This document shows positions 1 to 12,384 of a stretch of DNA of 64,000 nt, piece by piece. The stretch lies in NCBI RefSeq assembly GCF_019112545.1, contig NW_025064886.1, positions 994,490 through 1,058,489 of the forward strand. Direction: 5' to 3'. The DNA is from Guyanagaster necrorhizus (lineage: Eukaryota > Basidiomycota > Agaricomycetes > Agaricales > Physalacriaceae). The position numbers and the translations under genes were made by a program. Below the pieces are notes generated by a model. The model searched no databases and was not told where the DNA came from. It saw only the letters and a program-made list of their open reading frames with translations. Position 1 is the stretch's first letter; the number at the start of each line of letters is the position of its first letter.

Positions 1-661
1 TGGCAATGTGTAGACGTTATATGCTCTCAGTTTGTGCAACGATGTATGTTCGAGGGGGGCGGATAGGCTAAGATTGTACGCATGATCGTTGAGAGATACC
101 TGTTGCAAGTTGGGGGTCTTGCATAAAATATTGATGTCATCTTGAGAGGATCCGCAGAAAAGATCAGTATCGGTCAGTTGGGACGAAGGGAGAATTGAGG
201 GAGGATGGGGATTGGAAGCCGATGACGTGGATATTGTGCAGACAGGGAGCTGTAGCAAGCGCGTCCAAGACGCCCTCATTGAACTCAAACAGGCTGGCAC
301 TAATACCGGAATGATGGAAACTGGGGGAAAGATGGAATCGCTCCAGCAAAGGAGGAGCGTGTCTCTGTGGCTTTGGCGGACGACAAGTCAAGTCCGCTTC
401 AGTAAGATAGATATCAATGGTCCCCCAGCGATTGCAATGATCCAAGAGCGCATCCCACAGATGCGCATTAGGATCGTCAGTGTCCGTGTGCTGGATACGA
501 GACAGCACAATTTCTCTCCATTGTTGACAGACTTGGGAGAGAACCCAGAGAGTGTCATAGCAGTGAAACAGCTCGTTGGCGATGCAGATCCAAGGAAAGA
601 TATATGTCAATATCTCGGGCATCACTCGTAAGATGGGCGGGTCATATCGAGCTGACGACAT
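1..661 (-). CDS. F-box-like protein, partial, runs off the window start
   Basis: The start is the ATG at 661. The N-terminal 55 residues have F-box character: a proline and MPEIL...IF followed by a WVLSQVCQQWREIVLS helix, the pattern by which fungal F-box proteins bind Skp1 in SCF ubiquitin ligases. The open frame stops at 164. A second minus-strand frame from about 200 down to 30 carries a leucine-rich stretch (LQQVSLNDHAYNLSL) of the kind expected in the substrate-recognition part. Either an intron near 150-200 joins the two or the gene has a frameshift; I could not choose a splice pair that keeps the frame. The 3' end lies outside the window. The substrate is unknown. Family call is good, gene integrity uncertain. 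Confidence 0.6.
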
Positions 662-1149
662 ATCCGAGTCGTTGGAAAATCAATTTGTCAATTCCATACT
701 TATAACTGACATCAAGAACGGTCATACAGTGTTTCTTTGGCGAAAACACGACCGCTTACCTACAGTAATCTTTGATCTGATGTATACGTCGCAAACAACC
801 AAGAGAAATAAGAATCCTGTGCTAGCTACGTGTCAGTTTGGGTTTACTATGACGCGTTCCGATCATCTGATGCGCAGATCGCCGCCCTCGCGCACGGACC
901 TCCCGACGGGTATAAAATGGGGCCATCCCAGGTTCCCTCTTTTCTTTCCTTCGCCCGCCATCTTTACCTAGGCTCATCGCGCTAAGCAAAAAAGCCCTCC
1001 CGTCACCAAGACCCTAGCTGTTGTCACGGTTATATATGCCCCCTTTACACTCAGGCCCAACGTAATTTCCACACCAAGAAATACAATCCAAGAGTACAAA
1101 ATACGGCTAGCAATGGCAAGACCCTCTGCTCGTACCATTGTCAATGTGA
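662..1149. other. intergenic, no gene seen
   Basis: This stretch separates two minus-strand F-box genes. It contains TATA-like strings on the plus strand near 911 and 1030, but no plus-strand gene follows them. Nothing coding was recognised. Confidence 0.5.
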
Positions 1150-2727
1150 TTATTGACCACTTCCAACCAAGAATTCTTCTGACCCCGACGTTCCCATAGT
1201 AGATATGACAACATCCATTCCTTCATCCCTTAGAATGCGTAACCGCCTATACACTTCACCTAGCGTACCTGCATTTCTGTAACCCGCGGCCCCCAATCTC
1301 AACCTCCGCAGCCTCACTGCCCCGCTCCAAGACCTCCATCTCCACTCTGCCATATGCACAAGCGGCTCATCCAGATAGCTCACCTCGAACATATTACGCA
1401 TCTCCAGCTCCTCCAAACGTCCCACAAATCCTATGTCCAAGATCCCCACCAGCATCGCTACACCTGCCTCCATCTTTGCTGACCAAGAGTCCGCGAAGAA
1501 CAACACAAGGCGGGCCAGGTTGGGAAGAGATACGAGCATGTCTACGAGCACCTGGTCGGGGATGACGTACTCGAGCACGAGACGCGTTATTCCGTGAAAG
1601 CAGTGCGAGCGGCGCAACATGTCGTCAAGGGCAGGGAGTAAGGGTGTGCTGTACCGATGTCCGGGGGTGGCGCGCCCGTACTCTGGAGGCCCGAGATGAA
1701 TGTCGTGGAGGGCGGGAAGAACCACATTGTTCAAGATGGTGGGGTTGAAAGTCCGTAGGGTGTCCACAAGGGGGAATGTGATAGGCTCGCCAATAGAGAG
1801 GCAGTACTCGCGGCGGTACAGGGAGGAGAAAGACAGTGTCTGGAGGACGGCGGGCTCGAGCGACGTGAGGTATCGAAGGGCATAGTCCTGGGAGAATGTC
1901 GGCTGGTTATCGTACAGCTGGACAGACATGTGTGAGAGCGAATTACAGAGGGTCACGCTTGTCGGTGGGACCCCGAGAAGGCTGAGCGAGGTTAGGCGGG
2001 GACACCAGAGGCTGATATCCGGCCCATCGTATGCTTGTGTTGCCCAGCGCTGTTTTGTCTGGAGGCAGAGGGAAACAAGGGCAGGCAGGGCGGGATGCGG
2101 GTCGAGCAGATCCTCCACCGCCCCCGACGGGATCGATAAACTGGCTCTGAGCCATCGGTGAGATTCGTTGAAGAGCGTCGTGATGGCGCCCCTTTGCATG
2201 TCCGTGAGAGCATCTTCCTCACTGATACCATCGCTATGCGACAACTCGAGTACAAACGAAACATCGAGCAGCCTGTTCCCAGAACGCTCAAGCACTGTTT
2301 GCAACAAGACCGGCAGTTTGTCGCTTTTTTTGATATTATAGTCTGCAATTCGTACGGAGATGGTAGTCCACAGTTCTCTACACGCCAGGGCTGTGGCTCG
2401 CCAACTACGGCAGACATGGCTGAGCGTCCAGGCTGCTTCCTTCACCACGCCTCTCTTCACCTCCGAGTCGCGAGCGACATTCTTGAAAATCTCCATCACG
2501 ATCTCATCTGGCATGATGCGTACAGGTGAAAGAAGCGTCCGAAAGGTTCTCTCCATCGACGTGATCTCGTCTTTGTTTTTCTGGACGGCGTCGAGCAGCC
2601 CATGTAGGTAATCGATTTCCTTGTCGAGCTGACACGCGTCAGCATGCAACTCTGGGAGGATATTAGAGCGAATGAGGGCCTTGGTAGAGGGAGAGGGGTT
2701 ATCATTTGTCAAACAGAGCTCTGACAA
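1150..2727 (-). CDS. F-box protein with N-terminal coiled coil
   Basis: A 525-residue open frame with typical Agaricomycete F-box architecture: a short coiled coil (about residues 28-58), an F-box from about 68 (PVRIMPDEIVMEIFKNVA) through the VCRSWRATALACRELWTTI helix ending near 120, then a long leucine-rich region to the C-terminus. By family it should be a substrate receptor of an SCF E3 ligase; the substrate is unknown. The start is not resolved. The frame opens with TTG at 2727 and has no in-frame ATG upstream before a stop, while a good acceptor (cttgtcag) ends at 2721, so a short 5' exon is likely. The first internal ATG, at 2556, would cut off the coiled coil and is a poor candidate. 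Confidence 0.75.
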   Translation of the reverse strand: MSELCLTNDNPSPSTKALIRSNILPELHADACQLDKEIDYLHGLLDAVQKNKDEITSMERTFRTLLSPVRIMPDEIVMEIFKNVARDSEVKRGVVKEAAWTLSHVCRSWRATALACRELWTTISVRIADYNIKKSDKLPVLLQTVLERSGNRLLDVSFVLELSHSDGISEEDALTDMQRGAITTLFNESHRWLRASLSIPSGAVEDLLDPHPALPALVSLCLQTKQRWATQAYDGPDISLWCPRLTSLSLLGVPPTSVTLCNSLSHMSVQLYDNQPTFSQDYALRYLTSLEPAVLQTLSFSSLYRREYCLSIGEPITFPLVDTLRTFNPTILNNVVLPALHDIHLGPPEYGRATPGHRYSTPLLPALDDMLRRSHCFHGITRLVLEYVIPDQVLVDMLVSLPNLARLVLFFADSWSAKMEAGVAMLVGILDIGFVGRLEELEMRNMFEVSYLDEPLVHMAEWRWRSWSGAVRLRRLRLGAAGYRNAGTLGEVYRRLRILRDEGMDVVISTMGTSGSEEFLVGSGQ

Positions 2728-3077
2728 GAGAGAAAAGTAGCGAGAATGATGGTCACTGAGACTTTTGTACGGCAGCCCTTCACAGATAGTCCTAATAAAA
2801 GGCGTAAGGCGTAGCAGTTAAAGGCGCTGGAATACTGACATTGCTGCTGGAGTCAATTCCAGAGCCAAATTACGCGACCGCGACGCGCTGCGTGGTGGTG
2901 GTTGGACTTTTCAGGGTCACGACGCGACATACAATTTGGGGTGTGGGAATTTCGGACCGATTCCCTGGATTCAGCGAACTGTAAGATTACAAGTGGTGGT
3001 ATGTAAGTATCTGTCAGAGAGTCTAGGTATCTCTAAAAACACACGACGCATGATGGACAGTAGAAAATAAACAACTA
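2728..3077. other. intergenic / unresolved 5' exon region
   Basis: It lies between the F-box gene and the 3' end of the DUF1275 gene. It probably holds the missing first exon or 5' leader of the F-box gene. No other coding signal was seen. Confidence 0.4.
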
Positions 3078-4104
3078 CTAGCGTCTGGCCTTCTTCCCTG
3101 GCACAAATATCCAAGACAAAGTAATCAGCACACGAATGCCCGTGCCAATTCCCAGAGCTGCAGCAGAACCAATAGAACCCAAGATAGCCCGCCCGGCGAA
3201 TGCACCAATGAGCAATGACGCCGCCGCAATCAGCTTGTGGTCGCGCGACTTTACCATTTTCCGGAAATTGAACAGCTGGGGGTCCGTCACCAGTTCCACC
3301 CACACCGTCGTTAGTACAACTGCAAAAGAGTCAGTATTGAGAAATAATCCAAATGGGCATAAGAACGCACTCGTCGTAGTAAACTGCGTATTCAGCCGTT
3401 TACCCAAGATGCCCTGCACGCCGAGACTGGCGCTCATGAACGCTAGACACGCAAAGGCGAGGACGTTCGTCCACGATGGGTCGTCACGCTCATCCGCGAT
3501 GCTACGCATGTGGCTCTTGTATATCGTCACCGACGCCGCCATGGTAAGCAGCGCCTGGAGGAAGGTCCCAAATATGAGCCATATCCGCTTGTGAGGTCCT
3601 ATCCGATCGCCCAGCCTCCCGACGAAAGCACCGAGGTTGAAGGCAATGAGAGAGGTGAGAGCCTGCTTGTCAGGCATGTGGAATGAGGTATCGTGGCCGC
3701 CCTCTGGCCTGTTTTCGAACAGACGAGCTAGGGCGATAGCAAGCTGGAAAAAAATGATATCGGAGGAAAAGAGACCCTTCCTTTTTGAATAACGCGTACC
3801 TGGGCAAAATTTCCCGTTTGGAATCCACACCACACAAAGATCGCAGAGAAAGATATCACGTCGCTGCAAGGCAAATCAGCCACGGCATCCACGTCGCCAG
3901 GTATCATAGCACGCACATGTAGCCGGTCATGAAACAAAACGCTGCCAAGGGACCCGTTGCCTGGCTAGGATCCACCTCTTCGTTCAGATGCATCCAGAAA
4001 TTACTGGCACTGGCCTTGGACAGTGATATCCCGCCCTCTGCGTCGATGACGGTCGAGAAGGTCCCGGCCTTGTGCATGGGGGGGCCAGTGTCTTGAGAAG
4101 CCAT
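3078..4104 (-). CDS. DUF1275 (YoaK-like) multipass membrane protein
   Basis: Four exons are supported, with introns at 3864-3916, 3744-3799 and 3320-3370. Splicing the first intron restores GYIDVISFS, and the second exon ends GNFAQ before LAIALARLF. This matches the DUF1275 pattern of a membrane segment with an Asp, an aromatic FxxxxTGN-type loop and a second helix. Further hydrophobic segments follow (AFNLGAFVGRLGDRIG, IFGTFLQALLTMAASV, a GVQGILGKR loop, and paired C-terminal helices ending in the basic tail GKKARR). DUF1275 proteins are small membrane proteins common in bacteria and fungi whose substrate is unsettled, so no transport reaction is assigned. The ATG at 4104 gives the expected soluble N-terminus; an upstream TTG-led extension of the frame was not used. 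Confidence 0.8.
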
Positions 4105-4654
4105 GTCTAAGAAAATGAGGGACTGCAGGTAAGAAAGCAAGACAGATGGGTAAGGGCAGAGTGACAAACCCGTTGGCAGCTTTTCAAGTGGAATGCAACC
4201 ATCTTGGCGTCAAACATTTTTGGGTCGGATTTCCGCTCACTCATTACGGCCGAAATCGGAAAGACCGGGGTCCAGTCTTGGCATAATCACAATTCTTCTC
4301 CACAAAGTATTCGCTTTTCTTTTCCTTGCCTCGAGGAATCCTTGGTATACCATTTTCTCTGCAGAAATAACCTCATGATGAGGCATTCTTACCACTACTG
4401 GACCGCAAATTCCTTGGGTGGTGCATGTGCCCAAGCCGGTTACCCCCGCACTAACCACGCTCTCATACTTGGGCATGACAGACCACATGCACCTACCTTG
4501 GCCCTCAAGGAAAGGAAATGCTCAAGGGCGCCCAAGGAACCAGCTGCTTTGCAAACTCGTCCTATATATCCGTCCTCTACGGATAACAATGGCCAGAATA
4601 AAAATTAATTTCTGTATTGGACAAACAAATAAACCATCCACCGGGCTAAGTATA
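4105..4654. other. intergenic between DUF1275 gene and alpha-COP 3' end
   Basis: Promoter side of the DUF1275 gene and 3' flank of alpha-COP. Several open frames on both strands have no family resemblance or splice support. No gene is called. Confidence 0.5.
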
Positions 4655-7600
4655 TTACCAAGGAGCAGGCAATCCAGAAGCAGCCGCCCCAATCTCCGTG
4701 AGTTGCGTAAGAGGATCCAGCTTTCCCTTAAACTGCGGTACGTACGCTGCATCCGTGTACGGGCACCGAACCGACGGTGATCCTTTATATATGGGCGTGT
4801 ACGTCGCAGCACAAATCTCGAACGGTGTGAATTCATCATAGCTAATATCCACCGCATTTCGAGGATTCCGGTCCCCAGCAGCAATGCGTTGTCGAGCCTG
4901 GGAGATATCAGTACCACGGAACAAAGAGGAGCCACAAGGGAAAAAAAAACATGTACGTACCTGAGCAACTATCTTGGGGTCAGGTTTCAGTTCCAACAAA
5001 CGCTTCGCAAACCGGGCCGCCGCGGCTTGATTGTTAGCCTTAGAGAACACTCCAATGGCGCTCCGCAACGCAATTTGCAGATGGGGAGGTTGGAGCTGGC
5101 ATTGCGTAAAATAGGCTGCCAATTCTAGGTTTCGCCGCAGATTTCCCGGATCCTCTTCTGCGATACGACGTCGCTCGAGCTCGATAGAAACAGCAAGGAG
5201 GTATTCACGGGCCGCCGTTACGGTCTCTCTCCACTAGAAAACCAGGCCATTAGATATATATGGGAAGAACAGACACGGAAACGTACAAGTTTAGCCTCGT
5301 TATCAGAAGTAAGGGCAATCAATAGAAGTGACCGAAGGACAGAACGGAAAGCAGTCTGAGCTTCCGCAAGCTTGTTCCCAGACACAAATCGGTATCCTTC
5401 AGAGAGTTCCGTGTGAACCAATTTCAAGGAAAGGACTGCAACAGGCAGTACACGTCCAGGCGATGTCTCCGTGGGATTCCGTCGGATATGTAGCTGTAGA
5501 GGCGGTAATGACGCAACCGGTGAAAGGTACGTATGAGATGAACGGTAGATAGAGAGGAACAGCGACTTGAGCTGGACAAAATTGACTATACCAAGCTGAC
5601 GGTTGAGCAACTACAATGGGCGTCAAATTAGCTTTAGAATTCTGGATGCTGCGCGATCAACGTACCTGCATAGCAGTCTCAAATGATCCTGCCGCAACGT
5701 GGTCAGCAGCCAACGGTGAGTTTCGTACCCACAGTTCAGTCTCATCGACTCCTGGGTTGGCACCAGCCCCAAGGTCATCATCTTCGGGCACCTCAACGTC
5801 ACCATTAATGTCTGCGGATGGCTCTTCCTCAGCGTCCGCGTCGAGCTCCCATCCGTCCTCTTCGGGATTGATGTCGGCTTCTGCTTCTTCTTGGGCCCAA
5901 GCATCCAAAGCTGAGGAGCTGCCTGTAGCTGCATCTCCATTGGTGAACGAAGACTCGATTCCTTCCAGGCTTCCACTGGCAAGGGCACGATCGAAGAAGT
6001 TTTCTCCAGTAGAGACAACGGGCCAAACAAGGTCGGTTGTCTGTGAGACAATAGGTGGAGGTTTCAGAGTCGAAGGCCCAAACGCAGGTACGTCATCTAC
6101 ATCCTCAGCAGTGAGTCCGGCCGCCTCAAGAATTTCTTCTGCAAGCTCCTCTAGGCCATTGGTTTTAGCCGTGAGGTATGCCAATGGATCTGTAACACAA
6201 TGAATGACAGTTCTTGTTACAGGATAAGCAACAGCTCACGCATTCCAACGTCCCGAAGAACAGCTATTCGGCCCGCAACGTCTCCCGCGTACAGAGCATT
6301 ATGGAATCGCGACATGGGATCCCCTCTCGCGTCAGCGATTTTTTGCATTTTCGACAGCTTGTCGGTGCTTCCAGTTGCCAGATATAAGAACGACAATTTG
6401 TCAAAGTTTTTCGTTTGTTGATACGCTTTCTCGACAATCTACATAGTACCGTCAGCCAGAAACTCAAACAATGGCCAAGCTGCACACCTTGTGGTTACCC
6501 TGCTTTAAAGCTTGTTGTGCTAGACGTTCCCAACATTCAGGTCGATCAATCGTCCTAGCAGTTTCCATTGCCACCTCAAGATTTCCGCACTCAATGGCTA
6601 ACTCGAATCTGGTATTCGTATCCTGCACGAAATGAAGCGCGATCTGTACGACAATCAATATCTGCTCCTGCATATGAAAAGCTTTGCGTCATACCTCGGG
6701 GAATCCTTTTTGTTGTAGATATCCGATAATGCTCTGCCCTATCAACGTCGACGTCTTGATGATGTACAACATCTCCTCATAATTATTCTTAAGTAAAGCA
6801 AGCTTGAATCGGTACTCTGTAGGATCGAATGTAATCGTGCGAGGACGGGCTGAACGATCGAGACAATGTACGGTCTTTCCCTTGACCCGAGTAAGATATA
6901 CAGGATTATCCAGAGTGCATATAACGCCATGGTCGCTGGTGAAGATCAGTTTTTCACCTAGCTATTCACAACACGATGGACATACCCTTGGTATAGACAG
7001 TACTTGACGTGGTTGAGAGTAGAATAGATAAAGACACCAGAGTCATCCCAAGCACCAGACTTGATACGAATAGTCTCGTGGATGAGACTACTCTGTGTAA
7101 AAGTCCGATTGGCGATGGTGATCGCTACAATCAAATCAATAAAAAAGATTAACAAGACAATCTGAATAGGGCATACTATGCTTGCTCATCAGAGCAACCA
7201 TTGAACTGTCTGCACTCCAGGAGACATATTTGACAGGAGGGCTATTGATCTCAGCTATCGTTTTCTGCTGTTGAAGGTCGAAGAGAACAACAGATGCTGT
7301 GGAACTAAGGATAATACTGGATGTTCCTCCATAGAAGATCTCATTCGTCTGGACTGGTGGCTTGACAGTTTTCACTACGGTGTTCGATAAGTCCCGGACT
7401 TCAATGATCTTGCGAACAAACATAAGCCACGAAGCGTTCCTCATATGAACAGACCTACCTGTGACGCCTTGTTTAATACCGCAAATCTGTTGCGAGCGAC
7501 AAAGATTGCACTTTGTCCAGAACCCCTCTTGCCATCCACGCTGGAATCTTTGACCTCGGCCTGCGACTGCTGAGGTAGCGATGTGAGCTCAAATATTCCG

Positions 7601-8949
7601 TTGTCGGACGATATTGTCGTAATAACGGCCTTCTCTGAAGGATTGAAGCTCAAGGTTCTCGGGGGTACGTAGGGGCTGCCGAACTTCCGCACGCTCAGGA
7701 GGCCAATATCCGAACCAGTATTGAAGTCATACGAACGGACATATTTATCACGGACGTAGTAGAGTGTGTCACCATTCACAGCAAATGCAGGTCGCTCACG
7801 TTCCAGTTTGAAGACGATGAGACCGCTATCATGTCCAGCTGCAAACAGATTGAGGTTTGGGTGAGAGGCGAGGACCCAGAATCGATCGTGTTCCCGTCTG
7901 AACGTCTGTATTGCAGTTCTCTTCGCCAAGTCCCAGACACGTACAGTTTTGTCCTCACCGCATGAGACGATGAGTTCGTACTTGAGGTGGAATAGAGCGC
8001 TCGAGACGTTGTTGAAGTGCCCACGACATGAGTCAACCTCCCATGCTTTGGTTTCACTCATTCTCCATATTTTGATAGTACGGTCATCAGCGGCGGACAG
8101 GATTAAGGGTAGTGTGGGATGGAAAACGGCGTAGTTGACTCCGCGGTCGTGCCCTTCGAGAACGTATTTGACAGTAGAAAATGTGTCAAACGTCTCGAAG
8201 TTCCCCGGACCAGTGTTCGGAGAGCCCTTTCTAAGGCCAGAGATGTCCCAGACGCGCACCGTCTGGTCCATGGACGCGGACACAACAAGGTCATCTTTGG
8301 GGTGAAAGAAGGCGGACATGACATAATGAGAATGACCGGTGAGGACAGCGATGCAGTTGCGAGATGTACTATTCCATATGCGTATCGTTTGGTCATCGGA
8401 AGTCGAGATCTGGAGAAGAAAATCTTGGATACCACAGCAACCCAAATGTACGAGGACTCACGATCCAGGGCATTTCATGGTGGAATTGTACTGTTCGGAC
8501 ATAGTCGAGATGTCCAATTAGAGTGAAAAGACATCGCCTGTTTTGCGGCCGAATGTCTGTATATGCCACAATTAAGGCCGTGGAATGGACGATGAGGAAA
8601 AGTCGACGCACCCCAGACTTTGATTTTGTAGTCGTCTCCTCCTGTCACTAACAGCGCTCGGCTCAGATGAAAATCGACGCCTCGAACAGGTCCTGTATAT
8701 GGATCAGCATACGGAGCGAAATGGTAGTAAACGACGAGCCTTCATGCTCCTCGAATCTGTCCACCAGCACCCCCATTCTGTAGTTCCAGAGCTGTACGCT
8801 CCCATTATGAAGGGCTGCCGCGAGAAGAGGTTGCGTAGGATGGAATGCAAGCCCTGTTCAAAATGAGCTACCGCACGGTATTCGCGAAAGATTTTGATAC
8901 CTTTGACGCGGTTGCTTTTGGACTCGAACTTGGTGAGCATAACAGACAT
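4655..8949 (-). CDS. COPA: Coatomer subunit alpha (alpha-COP)
   Basis: Alpha-COP is a cage subunit of the COPI coat that carries cargo from Golgi to ER and binds dilysine (KKxx) retrieval signals through its WD40 propellers. The N-terminus reads [14 protein letters not shown], followed by WD repeats including [38 protein letters not shown] and [14 protein letters not shown]. The coatomer WD-associated middle region follows. The C-terminus ([30 protein letters not shown] ... [21 protein letters not shown] in outline) is the epsilon-COP-binding domain. The gene is broken by about ten short introns; one example leaves HHEMPWI before the DDQTIRIW repeat. The genomic length agrees with a protein near 1,200 residues. 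The start could be the ATG at 8949 or the one nine bases inside it. It is divergent from the GH47 gene, about 840 bp away. Confidence 0.95.
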
Positions 8950-9787
8950 GCTCGATACCGTCTACGACCACCGAATTATCAGAGAAAACAAAGGACGAGG
9001 CAGCAAGAAATGAAATAAGGACACCGCGGTGTGGTGAACTCTGAAATTAAGACGTGGCCCTGTACGTCGTGACTGCGATTTTGTGTGACTGTTACTTTGT
9101 CACCATGGCACAGCCACATATTTAAGTTTTAACGTCAATGGCATTATTGTGAACTTGCTTACAAGTACTCACTATGCTTTTGCTTACATCTGACTCACGG
9201 CATAGATGCATAGATGAGACCATGAATCACTGTATGCCTTTATTCGCTCTATCGCCTCAATGCATAAAACTATATCTTTTCTCTGATGAAAGTTTTCTGT
9301 TCGAATCAGAGATGAAATTCTAAGGGAGGAACAATCTGTTATGACCACGGGAATTTATCGGTTCCATTTTTTCCCTACTATTTCCTTCGCCACGTCACTG
9401 CCTGTCTTTTCCAGTACTAGTCTTCTAGATCTTCGCAATCAGGCCAAAAAACTTCCGGGTATATATCACGAGACGGCGGCCCATGCGCGTATGGGAAAAC
9501 TCCCCTTTTAATCTCTTTGTCGAGGGGCGGGCTGTTCTTCTGTCCACGTACCACGCGGCGCCTCTTCTGCCAAAGTGCCCGGCTGTCCATCTGTATATGC
9601 CATATTTAATATGGATCTCACTGTATTTTATCTGCATCAACCGAAATCGCCGACTCAAGGTCATGTAGCAAACTATCCTTGACTCCGCCACAACGCGCAA
9701 GCGAAGCTTTCTGAGTCTTCTATTTAATAATACGTCGCCCCTTATATATCAATGTTTACAGCGTACTGACTTTCAGTCCTCTCCAGG
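8950..9787. promoter_or_regulatory. divergent intergenic region, alpha-COP / GH47 mannosidase
   Basis: The 838-bp spacer holds both promoters: alpha-COP reads left and the GH47 gene reads right. Both genes act in the early secretory pathway. A 92-codon frame on the minus strand near 9425-9700 looks like chance. Confidence 0.5.
9742..9750 (+). promoter_or_regulatory. TATA-like box of the GH47 gene
   Basis: TTATATAT lies about 40 bp upstream of the ATG at 9788, inside the divergent spacer. Supported by position and sequence only. Confidence 0.4.
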
Positions 9788-12178
9788 ATGATCTCCCACT
9801 GGCTACCAAAGTGGTTAATCCCAGTACTAGTGTGTACCGCGGCTATCGCAGGCCCTGTACAGAAAGCGGGTTTGACGCTTCCTGAAGACGCGTGTACTCA
9901 TCGTGATGCTGTCCAGGAAATTTTCGAGGAGAGTTATGCTGCATATAAGTACGACATTCAATGACATATTTCATATTCTTGTTTCTAACAAACTGTCTGC
10001 AGGAAATACGCGTTTGGTCATGACGATCTATCTCCCGTGAGCGAAAGCTTTTCAGATGGCCTCGGTGGATGGGGTGCATCAATTGTCGACGCAATGGATA
10101 CCATGGTACGCTGTCACAATCAAAACCTATCACGATGGAACTCGCCCATGTCCTTGTACAGAAAATCATGGGTTTAGATGTACGCTGAGATTCTGTACTG
10201 TTATCACGTCTGAGGCTAATAATAATCCTAGGATTTGTTCTCCGAGGCGGTTGATTTTGTTGGAACTATCGATTTCAATAGTACGAAGACCGGCGACACA
10301 GTGAGCGTATTTGAAACAACGATACGATACGTCGGTGGTCTTCTAAGTGCATACGAACTTAACGGTAAGAAAGATGCGGTACTAGTTGCAAAGGCCAAAC
10401 AAGTCGCGGATAAACTGTCATTCGGATGGCTTCTCGAGGTTAGTGCGACAAATCTTCGGTGCTACGTAGGGGCTAAACTGTCATTAGAACCAGATCATAC
10501 CGTATGGTTACATTAATTTTACAGATAATTCGCCCGTCATAGCTACCGTACGTACACGTTATGAGACAGTGCCTACCTTGTGGCTGACCTTCAAGTTATT
10601 CATAGTCCAATATTGCTGAGGCTGGGACGGTAAGGTTATCACCCGCGTTGCCTTTCACTTTACTGACAGCCATTGTAGTTGGATCTAGAATGGTCGAGGT
10701 TGAGCGAGTACACCGGAAATAATACATACGCCCAATTGACTGAGGGTGCCGTCCGTCATATCGCGAATCTTGTAGGTTCCCATCATTGGAATTTTGTACC
10801 TGCTCATTATCAATCTCCAGCCAGCTCCTCTTCCAGGTATTTTACCTGTTCATAATTTTCGTGTCTCGTACTAACTTAAGATCGACCAGGTTTAGCAGCT
10901 CAGGGCATCGACCCCACGGCAGGAGATTTCGTAGGGGGATACATTGTAAGTGTCCCACTGCCTTTTGGTTGTCATTCGAGTTCCCATAAATGTCAATAGA
11001 CATGGGGCGGCGGGTCTGACAGTTACTTTGAATACTTGATCAAATATGCTCGACTATCTAATACAGACGACCCACTTTTCGTCGATACGTGGTTTACCGC
11101 CGTCTCTTCATCAATTCAATATCTCCTCAGGGTATGTCATTCTGCATCTGTGGCTAGTCTTTTCGTTCAAGTTTGCGCAATGCAGACATCGACTGTCGGA
11201 AATCATGCTTATCTGGCTGATTTCGACTCTTCGGGGACTATTCGTCATGTTGGCTCTCACCTGGCATGCTTTTATGGCGGTAATTGGCTGTTGGGTATGC
11301 TTATTTTTTTATCTATATTTGTGTTCGAACACCACAACTGAATTGGTCAATGAACAGGTGGCAAGCTATTGAATAACCAAACCATTGTGGACATCGCATT
11401 GCAGCTCGTCGACGCATGCTGGAACACGTACGCCAGTACTGCGTGAGTTGGTTTCCATGCCAACTACTAATAAACTCTGTCTGACCATTCCTAGGACTGG
11501 TATTGGTCCTGAAACATTTGCTTTTATCTCAAGTGATGGAAATTTCACTGGCGGATCTGCCATCGACGCAGATCAGCTGTCTTTCTACCAAGAGCATGGG
11601 TTCTACATCACAGGCTCTGATTACATCCAAAGACCGGAGGTCTTAGAATCAAATTTCTATGCCTGGCGTGCCACTGGCGATACAAAGTACCTAGATCGCG
11701 CAGCAAGTGCTATCAACAGCTTTCAGACCTTCCTTCCGGCTACAGTTGCGTTCGCAGGCATAAATGATGTCAACAACAGAAATTCCACGAAGATAGATGA
11801 TATGGAAAGCTTTTGGTTGGCAGAGGTGCTCAAATACTTGTAAGCCTCATTCATCTCTAGCATTTGGAGAGTCTTATTCGACGTCCTGATAGGTATTTGA
11901 CCTTCGACGACCCGAATCATATCAGTCTCGACGAATGTAGGCCCATTCTTTCCGTTCTTTGAGTACTGTTGCAGATCTCACGACCTCGTGCAGACGTTTT
12001 TAATACAGAGGCACATCCATTTGAGGCACCTAAGGCCAAGGATGTGTATGGAAACGGTGGATTGAAGGCGGCTACAGAGTCGGAACCGTTCGTACTTAAT
12101 GAGGGTCCGCCATTACCTCAGATTAGCCCAAACGCATATCTCCCAGTCCCGCTGAAGAGTCTTATTAACCCAGAGTAG
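9788..12178 (+). CDS. GH47 class I alpha-1,2-mannosidase, secreted/Golgi type
   Basis: GH47 enzymes trim alpha-1,2-linked mannose from N-glycans, using calcium and an inverting mechanism. The protein opens with a hydrophobic signal or anchor segment ([14 protein letters not shown]). It then shows the family landmarks in order: [108 protein letters not shown], and finally [12 protein letters not shown], in which the Thr after Asn is the calcium ligand. The last motif is rebuilt by an intron of about 60 bp ending near 11995. About ten short introns are present. No C-terminal retention signal is evident (ends SLINPE), so it may act in the Golgi or be secreted. The start at 9788 gives the signal segment. 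Confidence 0.93.
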
Positions 12179-12384
12179 TCTGTAACTTGGGTTACTCGTT
12201 CTGCAGATTATCTTAATTCTTTTTTGACGAGTTAGTAAGCTTATTTCCAATTCCTGGAGTGTATGTGGGTAGTTCGGCTTTTGCCGATTCTCCCTCGTGC
12301 CGTGCCGCGTTCAGCTAATCCGCTTCGACAATTCTCAACAATCTTCGTCACAAATAAACTGCAAGGGTCAGTGGTATCTTACAA

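Noticed and set aside
9295..9310. GTTCGAATC string resembling a tRNA B box
   Set aside because: No A box at the right distance and no cloverleaf arms could be paired.
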